In this document: piece by piece, positions 8,259 through 16,901 of the stretch | Numbering within the stretch: position 1 is the stretch's first letter | How the letters are laid out: each line of letters starts with the position of its first letter | NCBI GenBank assembly: GCA_945874765.1 | Contig: CAMCHQ010000010.1 | Coordinates: forward strand, 1-64,000 | From: an uncultured Clostridia bacterium | GTDB taxonomy: Bacteria; Bacillota; Clostridia; Oscillospirales; Acutalibacteraceae | DNA: 64,000 bases | Direction: 5' to 3' | Notes under the pieces: generated by a model | The model's input: only the letters and a program-made list of their open reading frames with translations | Told to the model about the DNA's origin: nothing | The model's database searches: none | Made by a program: the position numbers and the translations under genes

Positions 8259-9071
8259 TTACTCGTCTGCCTCTGTTGAAAGAAGAACACGGTCGTTGTC
8301 AAATTCTTCTCCGCCAGAGGTAACCTTGAATTTTGCAAGAAGGTCTGCAGTGGTAAGGTTTTTCTTTTCCTCACCCGATACGTCATAAATAATCTTGCCT
8401 TCGTTCATCATAATAAGACGATTACCTATATTAATAGCGTCTTTCATATTATGCGTAATCATAATTGTTGTAAGATTATCCCTTGCAACGATTTTTTCTG
8501 TAAGGTCCAGCACCTTTTTTGCAGTCTTAGGGTCAAGCGCCGCAGTGTGCTCGTCAAGAAGCAAAATCTTAGGCTTTTTGAGTGTAGCCATAAGAAGCGT
8601 AACAGCCTGCCTTTGACCGCCTGAAAGAAGACCTACCTTAGATGTAAGCCTTGTTTCAAGTCCTAAATCAAGACTTTTGAGGATATCAACATATTCTTCC
8701 TTTTCCTTTTTTGTAACGCCGAATGCCAATCCTCTGTGCTGACCTCTTCTCTTTGCAAGAGCAAGGTTTTCAAGAATTTGCATATCTGCGGCAGTTCCGT
8801 TCATAGGGTCTTGGAAAACTCTGCCGATATATTTGGCTCTTTTATGCTCGGGAAGCTTAGTGACGTCAATGCCGTCAACCTTGATAGTTCCGCAGTCAAC
8901 AGGGTAAACGCCGGCAATCATATTAAGCATAGTTGATTTACCTGCGCCGTTACCGCCGATAACTGTTACGAAATCACCCTCGTTGAGCACTAAATCAATG
9001 CCACGAAGAGCCTTTTTTTCATTAATTGTGTTAGGATTAAACGTTTTGTGAACATTCTTAATTTCAAGCAT
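8259..9071 (-). CDS. ABC transporter ATPase, TrpXYZ-type system
   Basis: A 270-residue ABC ATPase. Walker A is GGNGAGKST at residues 39-47. The signature is LLSGGQRQA, and Walker B ILLLDEHTAALD follows. The unusual Asp-Glu-His in place of Asp-Glu-Pro is typical of the family that pairs with tryptophan/tyrosine-type solute receptors. It directly follows the permease gene (start and stop overlap by 1 nt) and the binding-protein gene, completing an uptake system. The substrate could be an aromatic amino acid or another small molecule. Confidence 0.88.
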   Translation of the reverse strand: MLEIKNVHKTFNPNTINEKKALRGIDLVLNEGDFVTVIGGNGAGKSTMLNMIAGVYPVDCGTIKVDGIDVTKLPEHKRAKYIGRVFQDPMNGTAADMQILENLALAKRRGQHRGLAFGVTKKEKEEYVDILKSLDLGLETRLTSKVGLLSGGQRQAVTLLMATLKKPKILLLDEHTAALDPKTAKKVLDLTEKIVARDNLTTIMITHNMKDAINIGNRLIMMNEGKIIYDVSGEEKKNLTTADLLAKFKVTSGGEEFDNDRVLLSTEADE

Positions 9072-9970
9072 TATTTGTTACCCTCCTTCATCTTGATATG
9101 CTTTTGAGCATATTGACTTTTGAGGTAAGGAATACCGAGGAATATGGCAACAATAGCGGCAGTAAGAAGCTTGAGGTCATCTGTATTGAGACCGAGGCTG
9201 ATAACAAACTGCATTACTACATAGTAAATAATTCCGCCGAAAGCAACTGCAAGAAGTCTGAGTGCGAAGTTTTTGAAAATCTTGCCGAAAATAACTTCAC
9301 CGATAATAACTGCGGCAAGACCGATAACGATAGCACCTCTGCCCATATTAACGTCTGCGAAGCCCTGATACTGAGCGAGAAGTCCGCCTGAAAGAGCAAC
9401 AAGACCGTTAGAAAGAACAAGCGCTACAATCTTTGTGAATTTAATGTTGATACCGTTTGCACGTGACATATTTTGGTTGCAGCCCGTAGCACGGATTGAA
9501 TGACCGAGTTCGGTATCAAAGAACCAATAAAGAATTGCAATGATTGCAACAACAAATATTGCTACAATAATAATTGCCTTTGTAATGTTCGTCATACTTG
9601 CGATAACGTGATATTTATAAACCGAAAGCGCCTGATTCGATTTGCCGAGTATTCTTAAGTTTACCGAATAAAGCGCAAGCTGAGTTAAAATACCCGCAAG
9701 TATAGCCGGTATGCCAAGTAAAGTGTTAAGCACGCCCGTAACAAAACCTGCAATACATCCTGCAACAAAAGCAAGCAAAAGCGCAAGATAAACATTTACT
9801 CCGTTCATCATTGCTACAACAAGCACTGCACCGCCTGTTGCAAGCGTTCCGTCAACTGTTAAATCGGCAAAATCAAGCACTCTGAAAGTGATATAAACGC
9901 CGATAGCCATTATACCCCAAATAAGACCAAGTCCTATTGCTCCGGGAATGGCGCTGATAAAAGCTCCCAT
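9071..9970 (-). CDS. ABC transporter permease, TrpXYZ-type system
   Basis: A 299-residue integral membrane protein with about eight hydrophobic segments, of the branched-chain/ribose permease fold (COG4120 type). It forms the membrane channel for the ATPase encoded directly downstream and the receptor encoded upstream. The ATG at 9970 (MGAFISAIPG) is preferred, because the longer TTG start at 9988 overlaps the sequence that supplies the SD GAAAGG. It has its own promoter and a stem-loop leader between it and the receptor gene. Confidence 0.87.
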   Translation of the reverse strand: MGAFISAIPGAIGLGLIWGIMAIGVYITFRVLDFADLTVDGTLATGGAVLVVAMMNGVNVYLALLLAFVAGCIAGFVTGVLNTLLGIPAILAGILTQLALYSVNLRILGKSNQALSVYKYHVIASMTNITKAIIIVAIFVVAIIAILYWFFDTELGHSIRATGCNQNMSRANGINIKFTKIVALVLSNGLVALSGGLLAQYQGFADVNMGRGAIVIGLAAVIIGEVIFGKIFKNFALRLLAVAFGGIIYYVVMQFVISLGLNTDDLKLLTAAIVAIFLGIPYLKSQYAQKHIKMKEGNK

Positions 9971-10000
9971 AATTTCGTAACCTTTCAATAAAAAGTAATT

Positions 10001-10034
10001 TAAAGAGCAACAAGTTAAAACTCATTGCTCTTTA
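10001..10034 (-). promoter_or_regulatory. Stem-loop between receptor and permease genes
   Basis: TAAAGAGCAA and its complement TTGCTCTTTA at 10001-10010 and 10025-10034 form a 10-bp hairpin. It probably limits read-through or protects the receptor mRNA end, giving more receptor than permease, a common arrangement in ABC operons. Confidence 0.6.
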
Positions 10035-10047
10035 TTTATTTGACACT

Positions 10048-10076
10048 ATTATACTTTAAACTGTTAAATTAGTCAA
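10048..10076 (-). promoter_or_regulatory. Internal promoter for permease and ATPase
   Basis: On the minus strand TTGACT (10076-10071) and TATAAT (10053-10048) are 17 nt apart, a near-ideal sigma-A promoter in the gap between receptor and permease genes. It would start just before the 10001-10034 stem-loop. Confidence 0.65.
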
Positions 10077-10087
10077 TAGGCTATTAA

Positions 10088-11116
10088 TTATTCTGCATTG
10101 CTGAAATCATATGCCTTGTAGTTGTCAGGAATGTTAGCCTTAAACTTCTTAGCCTTGTCGGCATTGTAGTAGTAAGTAAGTTCGTCTGACTGCTGAATGT
10201 TCATTGTTGCAGGGTCAGTACCCTTTGTAAGAATTTCATAAGCCATTGCGCCTGCTTTTTGACCGAGGTTGTAGAATGAAATCGAAAGAGTTGCAACAGC
10301 GTTTGTTGACTTGAAGATACCCTCTTCACCTGCGATGATAGGTACATTTGCTGCTTCGCATGCTGCGTCGATTACACTGCCGTTAGATGCTGCTGTGTTA
10401 TCTGTAGGAATGTAGATAACGTCTGACTCGCTTGCAGCTTTTTTAGCAACAGATGAGATATCGTTTGAGTCTGCGAATGAATAGAATGTGCAGCTGACGC
10501 CCTTCTTTTCAAGCGCTTCTTTAATGCCGTCAACCTGATACTGTGAGTTAGCCTCTGCCGAGCAGTAAATTGCACCGACTTTCTTTGTGTTAGGGAAGAG
10601 GTCGAGAATCATCTGTGCCTGGTCTGCAAGAGGTGCAAGGTCAGATGTACCTGTAACATTAATGCCTGTTGCGTCTGTAGGATTCATTTTAATGTCAAGC
10701 GCTGTGCCGTAATCTGTTACAGATGTGCCGACTACAGGAATTTTGCTTGCAGCTGTTGCGGTTGCCGCTGCCTGAAGAGCAGGTGTTGCATTGGCTAAAA
10801 TAAGGTCATCGCCTGCCGATACGAACTGGTTTACGATTGTAGCGCAGTTTGCAGAATCGTTAGATGCGTTTTGGTAATCAAACTTAATTGTTTTGCCGTC
10901 AGCTTTTGCAAGTTCGTTGAGCTTGTCCTCAAAGCCCTTTGTTGCACTGTCAAGTGCGGTATGCTGTGTAAGCTGGCAAATACCGATTGTGTAACTGCTT
11001 TTGTCTGCGCTCTTTTTGTCAGAGTTTCCCGAGTTGCTTGAACAGCCTGCAAATACACTGCCTACCATAAGTGCAGAAAGTGCTACTGCCGCAACCTTTT
11101 TTACTGTTTTGTTCAT
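10088..11116 (-). CDS. ABC transporter substrate-binding lipoprotein, TrpX type
   Basis: A 342-residue solute receptor of the ABC_sub_bind (COG2984) family. A signal peptide ends in the lipobox VFAGC with Cys25, followed by a Ser/Asn/Lys-rich linker, so it is a lipid-anchored surface protein. The two-lobed periplasmic-binding fold is indicated by segments such as YTIGICQLTQHTALD, PVVGTSVTDYG and VGAIYCSAEANSQYQVDGI. It delivers substrate to the permease and ATPase encoded downstream. Family members bind tryptophan, tyrosine or other small ligands; the exact one cannot be read from the sequence. GAGAGG precedes the ATG. Confidence 0.88.
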   Translation of the reverse strand: MNKTVKKVAAVALSALMVGSVFAGCSSNSGNSDKKSADKSSYTIGICQLTQHTALDSATKGFEDKLNELAKADGKTIKFDYQNASNDSANCATIVNQFVSAGDDLILANATPALQAAATATAASKIPVVGTSVTDYGTALDIKMNPTDATGINVTGTSDLAPLADQAQMILDLFPNTKKVGAIYCSAEANSQYQVDGIKEALEKKGVSCTFYSFADSNDISSVAKKAASESDVIYIPTDNTAASNGSVIDAACEAANVPIIAGEEGIFKSTNAVATLSISFYNLGQKAGAMAYEILTKGTDPATMNIQQSDELTYYYNADKAKKFKANIPDNYKAYDFSNAE

Positions 11117-11160
11117 AAAATATTTTTTCCTCTCTAATTTTATTTTAATTTTGATATTAC

Positions 11161-11223
11161 TTTAGCACCTAAAAGTGTTAAAGTTTATGTTGATAGTTTA
11201 GCACCTAAAAGCGTTAAAGTCAA
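11161..11223 (-). promoter_or_regulatory. Twin palindromic operators over the ABC transporter promoter
   Basis: Two copies of an imperfect palindrome, TTTAGCAC-N6-GYGTTAAA, lie at 11161-11184 and 11197-11220, exactly 36 bp apart. On the minus strand TTGACT (11223-11218) and TAAACT (11200-11195) with a 17-nt spacer make a promoter, so the upstream palindrome fills the promoter and the other covers the start of the transcript. This layout suits a dimeric repressor. The regulator is not identified. Confidence 0.7.
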
Positions 11224-11311
11224 TAGAAAGAATATTTTTTGTTAAAGAGTAACAAAAAGCAAGCCGTATTTTAGTGCATAGTTACTATATCGGCTTTGAG
11301 TGAAATTACTT

Positions 11312-11340
11312 TTCCGTAGGGGCGAGCGTCGGTCACCTGA
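11312..11340. repeat. Degenerate GTAGGGGCGA repeat
   Basis: CCGTAGGGGCGA here matches the start of the hairpin near 3938-3961, but the second arm (GGTCACC) is only partly complementary. It seems to be a decayed copy of the same small palindromic repeat. Confidence 0.4.
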
Positions 11341-11360
11341 TTGCCGTTTATTAAAAAACA

Positions 11361-11392
11361 AAAAGCAGTATCAAAATTTGATACTGCTTTTT
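11361..11392 (-). terminator. Terminator after tRNA-Arg
   Basis: A long AT-rich stem, AAAGCAGTATCAAA with its complement TTTGATACTGCTTT, is flanked by A and T runs. It lies directly downstream of tRNA-Arg on the minus strand. Confidence 0.8.
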
Positions 11393-11469
11393 TGGCGTCC
11401 CAGAAGGGAGTCGAACCCCCGACCTTTCGCTTAGGAGGCGAACGCTCTATCCAGCTGAGCTACTGAGAC
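11393..11469 (-). tRNA. tRNA-Arg (anticodon CCT)
   Basis: The minus strand folds as a 77-nt tRNA with acceptor arms GTCTCAG and CTGGGAC, D-stem GCTC/GAGC, anticodon loop CTCCTAA closed by TTCGC/GCGAA, a GTTCGAC T-loop and an encoded CCA end. The anticodon CCT reads the AGG codon. Confidence 0.95.
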
Positions 11470-11497
11470 ATTTGTTTATTTTAATAATATTGACAGC

Positions 11498-11526
11498 AAA
11501 AAAGACACCGTTTAGGTGTCTTTTTT
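11498..11526 (-). terminator. Terminator after tRNA-Glu
   Basis: AAAAAAGACACC at 11498-11509 pairs with GGTGTCTTTTTT at 11515-11526. It ends the tRNA-Met/tRNA-Glu transcript and separates it from tRNA-Arg. Confidence 0.85.
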
Positions 11527-11527
11527 A

Positions 11528-11602
11528 TGGTGACCCGGACGGGAATCGAACCCGTGTTACCGCCGTGAAAGGGCGGTGTCTTAACCGCTTGACCACCGGG
11601 CC
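11528..11602 (-). tRNA. tRNA-Glu (anticodon TTC)
   Basis: A 75-nt cloverleaf on the minus strand with acceptor GGCCCGG/CCGGGTC, anticodon loop CTTTCAC closed by CCGCC/GGCGG, T-loop GTTCGAT and an encoded CCA. It lies 2 nt downstream of tRNA-Met, so both come from one precursor. Confidence 0.95.
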
Positions 11603-11604
11603 GT

Positions 11605-11681
11605 TGGTGGCTTTAACTGGATTCGAACCAGTGACACTGCGGGTATGAACCGCATGCTCTAGCCAACTGAGCTATAAAGCC
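11605..11681 (-). tRNA. tRNA-Met (anticodon CAT), elongator type
   Basis: A 77-nt cloverleaf with acceptor GGCTTTA/TAAAGCC, D-stem GCTC/GAGC, anticodon loop TTCATAC closed by TGCGG/CCGCA and an encoded CCA. The fully paired acceptor end and the lack of three G-C pairs in the anticodon stem argue against initiator tRNA. A tRNA-Ile with modified CAT is less likely given the TTCATAC loop. Confidence 0.88.
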
Positions 11682-11826
11682 ATACAGCATTAAAACACTT
11701 ATGACTTAAGTGCAAGCAAGATTATAACGTATAAGTTGTCATTTGTCAAGCATTTTTTTATTTATTTTTAACTTTATTTTAAAATGACAAAAATCGGGGC
11801 TTTACGACAATTTTTGACAAAATGTA

Positions 11827-11866
11827 TGCACAAATGTTTGACTTGAATATCTATTAATGTTATTAT
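11827..11866 (+). promoter_or_regulatory. lexA promoter with candidate SOS box
   Basis: TTGACT at 11838-11843 and TATTAT at 11861-11866 are 17 nt apart. The 14 nt at 11827-11840 match the Gram-positive LexA box (CGAAC-N4-GTTYG) at about 10 of 14 positions on the reverse strand and overlap the -35. Autorepression of lexA is normal, but this box is degenerate. Confidence 0.5.
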
Positions 11867-11915
11867 TATATTACAAAATGACCGGGCTTTATACCAATTA
11901 TATTAAGGAGTGCCT

Positions 11916-12503
11916 ATGGAAAAAATTAATAAAAGACAAAAAGCTATATACGATTTTATAAAGGAAAGAATAAACGAAAAGGGGATTGCTCCGTCTGTCA
12001 GGGAAATCGGCGAGGCGGTGGGGCTTCGTTCAACCTCTTCCGTTCAGTATAATCTCAATGCTCTTGAGCAGGCGGGATATATTACACGTGACGCTAATTT
12101 GAAGCGCACAGTTCGTGTTGTCGGTGCGGCAAAGGGAGTTAATCATATTCCTCTTGTCGGTACCGTTACTGCCGGTATGCCTATTTTGGCGACGGAAATT
12201 ATTGAGGATTATATTGCAATTTCGGGCGTCAGCGGAAATAATCTTTTTGCTTTGAGAGTTAAGGGCGAATCTATGATTAATGCCGGAATACTTGACGGGG
12301 ATATTGTTGTTGTCGAACAGTGCCCGACTGCGCAAAACGGCGATATTGTTGTTGCCCTTGTAGGTGAAGAGGCGACAGTTAAGCGCTTTTACAAAGAGGA
12401 CGGCCATTTCAGGCTTCAGCCGGAAAATGATAAATTTGAGCCGATAATTGTTGACGAGTGCGCAATTGCGGGAAAAGTTAAGGCGCTTATTCGCAACTAT
12501 TGA
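11916..12503 (+). CDS. lexA: SOS repressor LexA
   Basis: A 195-residue LexA. The winged helix-turn-helix covers residues 1-65 (PSVREIGEAVGLRSTSSVQYNLNAL segment). The self-cleavage bond is Ala86-Gly87 in TAGMP. The catalytic Ser119 (GESM) and Lys156 (VKRF) of the S24 peptidase are in place. After DNA damage, RecA filaments trigger self-cleavage and open the SOS genes. The ATG at 11916 is chosen over GTG 11910, because AAGGAG at 11905-11910 must lie upstream of it. It heads a run of same-strand genes but probably has its own transcript. Confidence 0.96.
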   Translation: MEKINKRQKAIYDFIKERINEKGIAPSVREIGEAVGLRSTSSVQYNLNALEQAGYITRDANLKRTVRVVGAAKGVNHIPLVGTVTAGMPILATEIIEDYIAISGVSGNNLFALRVKGESMINAGILDGDIVVVEQCPTAQNGDIVVALVGEEATVKRFYKEDGHFRLQPENDKFEPIIVDECAIAGKVKALIRNY

Positions 12504-12582
12504 TATTTTTTACACAATGTGTTAAAATTCTCAATAAATATATTGTATATAATATTATAAAATAATAATTTAGGTGATTAAA

Positions 12583-13404
12583 ATGAGCGAATGTACTCAC
12601 GACTGTTCTTCCTGCGGTGAAAACTGCGCTTCAAGGAAGCAAGATAAAAAAGACTTTTTAAAGCCTATGAATAAATACTCGAATATTAAAAAGGTTATCG
12701 GTGTTGTCAGCGGTAAGGGCGGCGTCGGCAAGAGCCTTGTAAGTTGTCTTCTTGCGTCAAAGTGTGCAAAAGCAGGGCTTAAAGTAGGTATTCTTGACGC
12801 AGATATTACAGGTCCGTCTGTTCCAAAATCTTTTGGCATTAACGAACGTGCCATGCAAGACGGGGAATGCTTGCTTCCGGCTGTAACAAGTGACGGAATT
12901 AAACTTATGAGCATTAATTTGCTTTTAGAGGATGTTAATTCTCCGGTGGTTTGGAGAGGTCCGGTAATCAGCGGTGTTATTGAGCAGTTTTGGAGTGATG
13001 TTCGCTGGGGTGAACTTGACTATTTGTTTGTCGATATGCCTCCGGGAACGGGTGATGTTGCTTTGACGGTTTTCCAAAGCTTGCCGATTGACGGTATTGT
13101 TATTGTTTCAACTCCGCAGGATTTGGTTAAAATGATTGTAAATAAGGCTTACAATATGGCGAAGATGATGAATGTTCCCGTTTTAGGTCTTGTTGAAAAT
13201 ATGAGTTATTATGTTTGCCCTAATTGTAATGAGAAAATCAATATTTTCGGCAAATCAAAAATTGATGAAACGGCGGCGGAACTCGGCTTACCTGTTCTTG
13301 CAAAGCTTCCTGTCAACCCTGAGATAAATGCGCTTGTCGACGAGGGCAGAATAAGCGAAGTTAAGGCTGAAGAACTTGACGATTTTGTTGAGCTTTTAAA
13401 ATAA
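12583..13404 (+). CDS. mrp: Mrp/NBP35-type P-loop ATPase, Fe-S carrier
   Basis: A 273-residue ATPase of the Mrp/ApbC family, which carries Fe-S clusters to target proteins. The deviant Walker A GKGGVGKS lies near residues 44-51. The family phrase DADITGPSVPKSFGI and the C-terminal CPNC cluster site are present. Four N-terminal cysteines (Cys4, Cys8, Cys11, Cys15) add a ferredoxin-like site, as in NBP35. AGGTGA lies 5 nt before ATG 12583; the in-frame GTG at 12574 falls in that SD. Confidence 0.9.
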   Translation: MSECTHDCSSCGENCASRKQDKKDFLKPMNKYSNIKKVIGVVSGKGGVGKSLVSCLLASKCAKAGLKVGILDADITGPSVPKSFGINERAMQDGECLLPAVTSDGIKLMSINLLLEDVNSPVVWRGPVISGVIEQFWSDVRWGELDYLFVDMPPGTGDVALTVFQSLPIDGIVIVSTPQDLVKMIVNKAYNMAKMMNVPVLGLVENMSYYVCPNCNEKINIFGKSKIDETAAELGLPVLAKLPVNPEINALVDEGRISEVKAEELDDFVELLK

Positions 13405-13426
13405 ATAATTTCAAGTGGTGGTAATT

Positions 13427-13924
13427 ATGTCTAAAAGAAACGATTATATCAGCTGGGATGAATATTTTATGGGTGTTGCGCTTCTTGCCTCACAAAGAAG
13501 TAAGGACCCGAGCACGCAGGTGGGTGCCTGCATTGTAAATGATGATAACAGAATTATGAGCGTAGGCTATAACGGCTTTCCGAGGGGCTGCAGTGATGAT
13601 GAATTTCCTTGGGAACGTGAGGGTGATAAGTCTACTCTTACAAAATATCCTTATGTTTGCCACGCCGAACTTAATGCAATATTAAATGCAGGCGGCAACA
13701 GTCTTAAAGGGTGCAGGATTTATGTTGCTCTTTTCCCTTGCAATGAATGTGCAAAAGCAATTATCCAGTGCGGAATTAAAGAAGTTGTCTACATAAGCGA
13801 TAAATATAAGGATACGGATAACGTTAAGGCAAGTAAAAAAATGTTTGAGTATGCAGGAGTTAAGCTTACTCATTTCGAGTCGAATAAAAAACTCACAATT
13901 GATTTCAACGTCGACACTATTTAA
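13427..13924 (+). CDS. comEB: dCMP deaminase
   Basis: A 165-residue zinc deaminase that converts dCMP to dUMP for thymidylate synthesis. The zinc site is His79 with catalytic Glu81 (CHAELNAI) plus Cys105 and Cys108 (PCNEC). The DPSTQVGACIV start is typical. ATG 13427 is favoured over GTG 13415, since GTGGTGG acts as the SD. The next gene starts 20 nt later, so it is probably cotranscribed. Confidence 0.92.
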   Translation: MSKRNDYISWDEYFMGVALLASQRSKDPSTQVGACIVNDDNRIMSVGYNGFPRGCSDDEFPWEREGDKSTLTKYPYVCHAELNAILNAGGNSLKGCRIYVALFPCNECAKAIIQCGIKEVVYISDKYKDTDNVKASKKMFEYAGVKLTHFESNKKLTIDFNVDTI

Positions 13925-13944
13925 CTCGCTTTTTGGGAGGAATG

Positions 13945-14532
13945 ATGAAAGAGATAGATATTTACGATTTCGATAAAACGATAGTGCCGTTTGACAGCGG
14001 TTCGCTTTTTTGGGGATATTCGCTTCTTCATTATCCTTGGATAATTCTTTTTATTCCCTTTCAGGCACTTCTCGCCATTCTTATGGTGTTAAAAATTATT
14101 GATTTTACCAAGTTTAAAAAATATTTTTTCTGCTTCGTTATGCTTATTCCGCTTGAAAGCGCAGTTAAAGGCTTTTGGGATAAGCACGAGCGTCAGGTAC
14201 ATAAATGGTTTTTAAATCGCAAAAGGTGTGCCGTTGTTATAAGTGCTTCTCCTGATTTTCTTCTTAAAGAAATTCAAAAAAGGCTCGGTTTTGAAGATTT
14301 AATTTGCACAAAGCATAATAAAAAAACAGGTGCAATTATAGGTCAAAACTGCCGTGACGGGGAAAAGGTTAAAAGGCTTTTTGAACTTTACAATAAAAAT
14401 GATGTCAAAATTATTGATGTTTATTCGGATTCGTTAAAGCACGACAAGCCGATTTTTTCTCTCGGCGAAAATTGCTACCATATTGTTAAGGGCAAGAAAA
14501 TCCCTTTTAAATTTAAAGATATTTACGGATGA
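13945..14532 (+). CDS. HAD-superfamily phosphatase, phosphoserine-phosphatase-like
   Basis: A 195-residue HAD-IB hydrolase. The nucleophile motif is DFDKT (residues 7-11), the second motif is VISASP, and the Lys/Asp motif is near YSDSLKHDKP. The cap region holds a strongly hydrophobic stretch (YPWIILFIPFQALLAILMV), so the protein may sit at the membrane. GGGAGG supports ATG 13945; an ATG 3 nt earlier is too close to it. Related proteins remove phosphate from serine, lipids or sugars. The substrate is unknown. Confidence 0.8.
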   Translation: MKEIDIYDFDKTIVPFDSGSLFWGYSLLHYPWIILFIPFQALLAILMVLKIIDFTKFKKYFFCFVMLIPLESAVKGFWDKHERQVHKWFLNRKRCAVVISASPDFLLKEIQKRLGFEDLICTKHNKKTGAIIGQNCRDGEKVKRLFELYNKNDVKIIDVYSDSLKHDKPIFSLGENCYHIVKGKKIPFKFKDIYG

Positions 14533-14538
14533 TAAATT

Positions 14539-15852
14539 ATGAAATATTTTGCTAAAGTTTGCATTGTACTTCTTGTTGCGGTGGGAATAGTTTTCGGCTT
14601 TTCCTATTATTACAGGCAAAAGAAAAACAATGAAAATATTGTTCTTACAACGCAGATTATTACAACTACAAAGCCTAATGAAAGCACAACTGCCAAAGCC
14701 GATACGGTTTATTATGACGATAACGGTTTTAAACTTTTCATTGACAGTAAAAACAAGGCATATATCGAGTATAATTCGGTAAGAAAGGAACTTATAGGCT
14801 TTGACTGGGTATTAAAGCAGACACCGGTCGATTTTTATTACGATGATTACAATAACGATAAGGAAAAAGAACTTCTTGTTTTGTATTCTTCACCGGCAAA
14901 CGATTTAAACAATTCGCTCATTGCCGCAGACAAACTTGATTTTAAAAGTTTTCACAGATATGCCGCATTAATCAAGCCTGTTACAAACAGCGCCGGCAAG
15001 CAGGATTTCAATATTGTTTATGCCGACCAAAACACTTGGAAAAAGCCGTTTGAGCAGGCAATCAACGCAAAAATGAACCAGCTTAAAAATTGTGACAAAT
15101 ATCTTCAGTTTGTTATGGACGATAATGACGTTGAGTTGAAGTATGATAAAAAAACGGGCATTTCGCCAAATAAGTACGTTTATTATGCCAAAGCGCTGAA
15201 TAACGATAACAAAGACGGTTATAAAAAATTTGTTAAATGGAGCAAGGGCGAGGGCAATTATTATGTTGACAAAAACGGCTCTCTCCAACTTAAAATTATG
15301 GTGCTTGCATATTATGACGATTCAAACAAAGCTCAGTATGTAGGTGACATTCATACAGGAGTGAGCATTAATAAAAAAGGCAGCTTTACAATAACTCCGA
15401 AAACAATTGAGTTTATTCCGAAAGATAAGTATGTAATGCCCGATATCAGAAATAATAATCCTGAAAAGTTCACTTATACTTTGAATAACACTTCGTCAAA
15501 TACTATCACCACTAACGATAATTTAATTGACTGGATAAATGCAAGTTTTGAAATTCAAAACGGTGTTAATGAACAAAGCGTTTCATTCGGCGAGCTTGAT
15601 TCGCAAATCAAATGCGTCGATAAAGTTAAAATAACGCAGACAAGCATTGTTTTGACTGCCAAAGAGGGCTTTGTATTTTCCGACAGAGTGGTAAACGGCG
15701 GCGATTACAGTGTCGTAATCGGAAATGATAACGATATTACCTATAAGGCGGAAATTTTAAAAAGAGATTCAAGAAGTGTATTAAAAATCACTTATGACAA
15801 AAAATACAGCAGAGAAGAACTTAAAAACGTTCAGCTTAAATTCGGCGCATAA
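14539..15852 (+). CDS. Membrane-anchored extracellular protein, unknown
   Basis: A 437-residue protein with one N-terminal membrane helix (about residues 5-24), a Thr-rich linker (TTQIITTTKPNESTT) and a long extracellular part. The linker is typical of Gram-positive surface proteins. The C-terminal 100 residues look like a beta-sandwich (IKCVDKVKITQTSIVLTAKEG and similar). I recognise no enzyme motif. It starts 6 nt after the HAD gene, so the two are probably transcribed together. Confidence 0.65.
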   Translation: MKYFAKVCIVLLVAVGIVFGFSYYYRQKKNNENIVLTTQIITTTKPNESTTAKADTVYYDDNGFKLFIDSKNKAYIEYNSVRKELIGFDWVLKQTPVDFYYDDYNNDKEKELLVLYSSPANDLNNSLIAADKLDFKSFHRYAALIKPVTNSAGKQDFNIVYADQNTWKKPFEQAINAKMNQLKNCDKYLQFVMDDNDVELKYDKKTGISPNKYVYYAKALNNDNKDGYKKFVKWSKGEGNYYVDKNGSLQLKIMVLAYYDDSNKAQYVGDIHTGVSINKKGSFTITPKTIEFIPKDKYVMPDIRNNNPEKFTYTLNNTSSNTITTNDNLIDWINASFEIQNGVNEQSVSFGELDSQIKCVDKVKITQTSIVLTAKEGFVFSDRVVNGGDYSVVIGNDNDITYKAEILKRDSRSVLKITYDKKYSREELKNVQLKFGA

Positions 15853-15965
15853 TATTATTAAATAAGGCTAAACTAATTTATCAAGATATTGAACATAGGT
15901 CTATTTTGTGATATACTTTTTTAACAGTAAACACAAAAGTGTTAATTTAATTTTAAGGTGTATTT

Positions 15966-16820
15966 ATGAAAGAAGTAGTTATTACAGCGGATTCCACCTG
16001 TGATTTACCAAAAAGCATAATTGAAAAAAATAATATCGTAATAACACCGTTGTCAATTCTTTTGGGTGAGGATACGTTTTCGGACGGCGTTGATGTTTTT
16101 CCTAAAAATATTTATGAATTTGTTGCAAAAACAGGTACTCTTCCAAAAACTGCGGCAGTTACTCCGGCTCAATATTTTGATTTGTTTGATAAAATTACCA
16201 AGCAGGGAAAGGCGATTGTTCATATCAGTCTTTCGTCGGCTATTTCTTCGAGCTATCAAAATGCATGCCTTGCGGCTTCGGACTTTGATGATGTTTATGT
16301 TGTCGATTCTAAAAGTCTTTGCACGGCTATGGGGCTTCTTGTGCTTAAAGCTTGCGATTTCAGGGCAAAGGGTTTTGACGCAAGGAAAATTGCAAACAGA
16401 GTTAATTCCATAGTACCGAAAGTAAGTACAACTTTTGTGCTTGATACTCTTGAATATCTCCACAAAGGCGGCAGGTGTTCGGGCGTTGCAAAATTCAGCG
16501 CAAATGTTTTGGGAATAAGACCGAGTATTGCGGTTGACCCTAAAACAGGTGCACTTGATGTTGTTAAAAAATACCGTGGCAAGATGGAAAACGTCTATAA
16601 GCAATATGCAGAGGATTGTCTTAAAAATGTAGGCAAAATCGATACTTCACGTATCGCCGTGGCAGACAGCGGAGGAATATCCGGGGAAGTGCTCAGTTAT
16701 ACTTTGGGTCTTATTGAGGGAAAGGCAAAATTTGATGAAATAATCAGAGCGGACGCAGGATGTACCATTTCATCTCATTGCGGACCTAAGACTTTGGCAA
16801 TTTTCTATATTAAAAAATAG
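15966..16820 (+). CDS. DegV family fatty-acid-binding protein
   Basis: A 284-residue DegV (FakB-like) protein. The DegV start ITADSTCDLP, the conserved loop HISLSSAISSSYQNA and the phrase YLHKGGRCSG are all visible. Family members bind a fatty acid and present it to the kinase FakA, allowing use of external fatty acids for phospholipids. No fakA gene is nearby. SD AAGGTG lies before the ATG. Confidence 0.9.
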   Translation: MKEVVITADSTCDLPKSIIEKNNIVITPLSILLGEDTFSDGVDVFPKNIYEFVAKTGTLPKTAAVTPAQYFDLFDKITKQGKAIVHISLSSAISSSYQNACLAASDFDDVYVVDSKSLCTAMGLLVLKACDFRAKGFDARKIANRVNSIVPKVSTTFVLDTLEYLHKGGRCSGVAKFSANVLGIRPSIAVDPKTGALDVVKKYRGKMENVYKQYAEDCLKNVGKIDTSRIAVADSGGISGEVLSYTLGLIEGKAKFDEIIRADAGCTISSHCGPKTLAIFYIKK

Positions 16821-16901
16821 ATTTTATAATTAAGGCAGGATAATTTTCCTGCCTGTTATTTTGAAATATTTGTAAACTTGAATATGAGAGGGGCGTTTAC
16901 A

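Noticed and set aside
11161-11220. Possible CRISPR repeat with a 36-bp period
   Set aside because: Only two copies, each a palindrome overlapping a promoter, with no cas genes. Operators explain it better.
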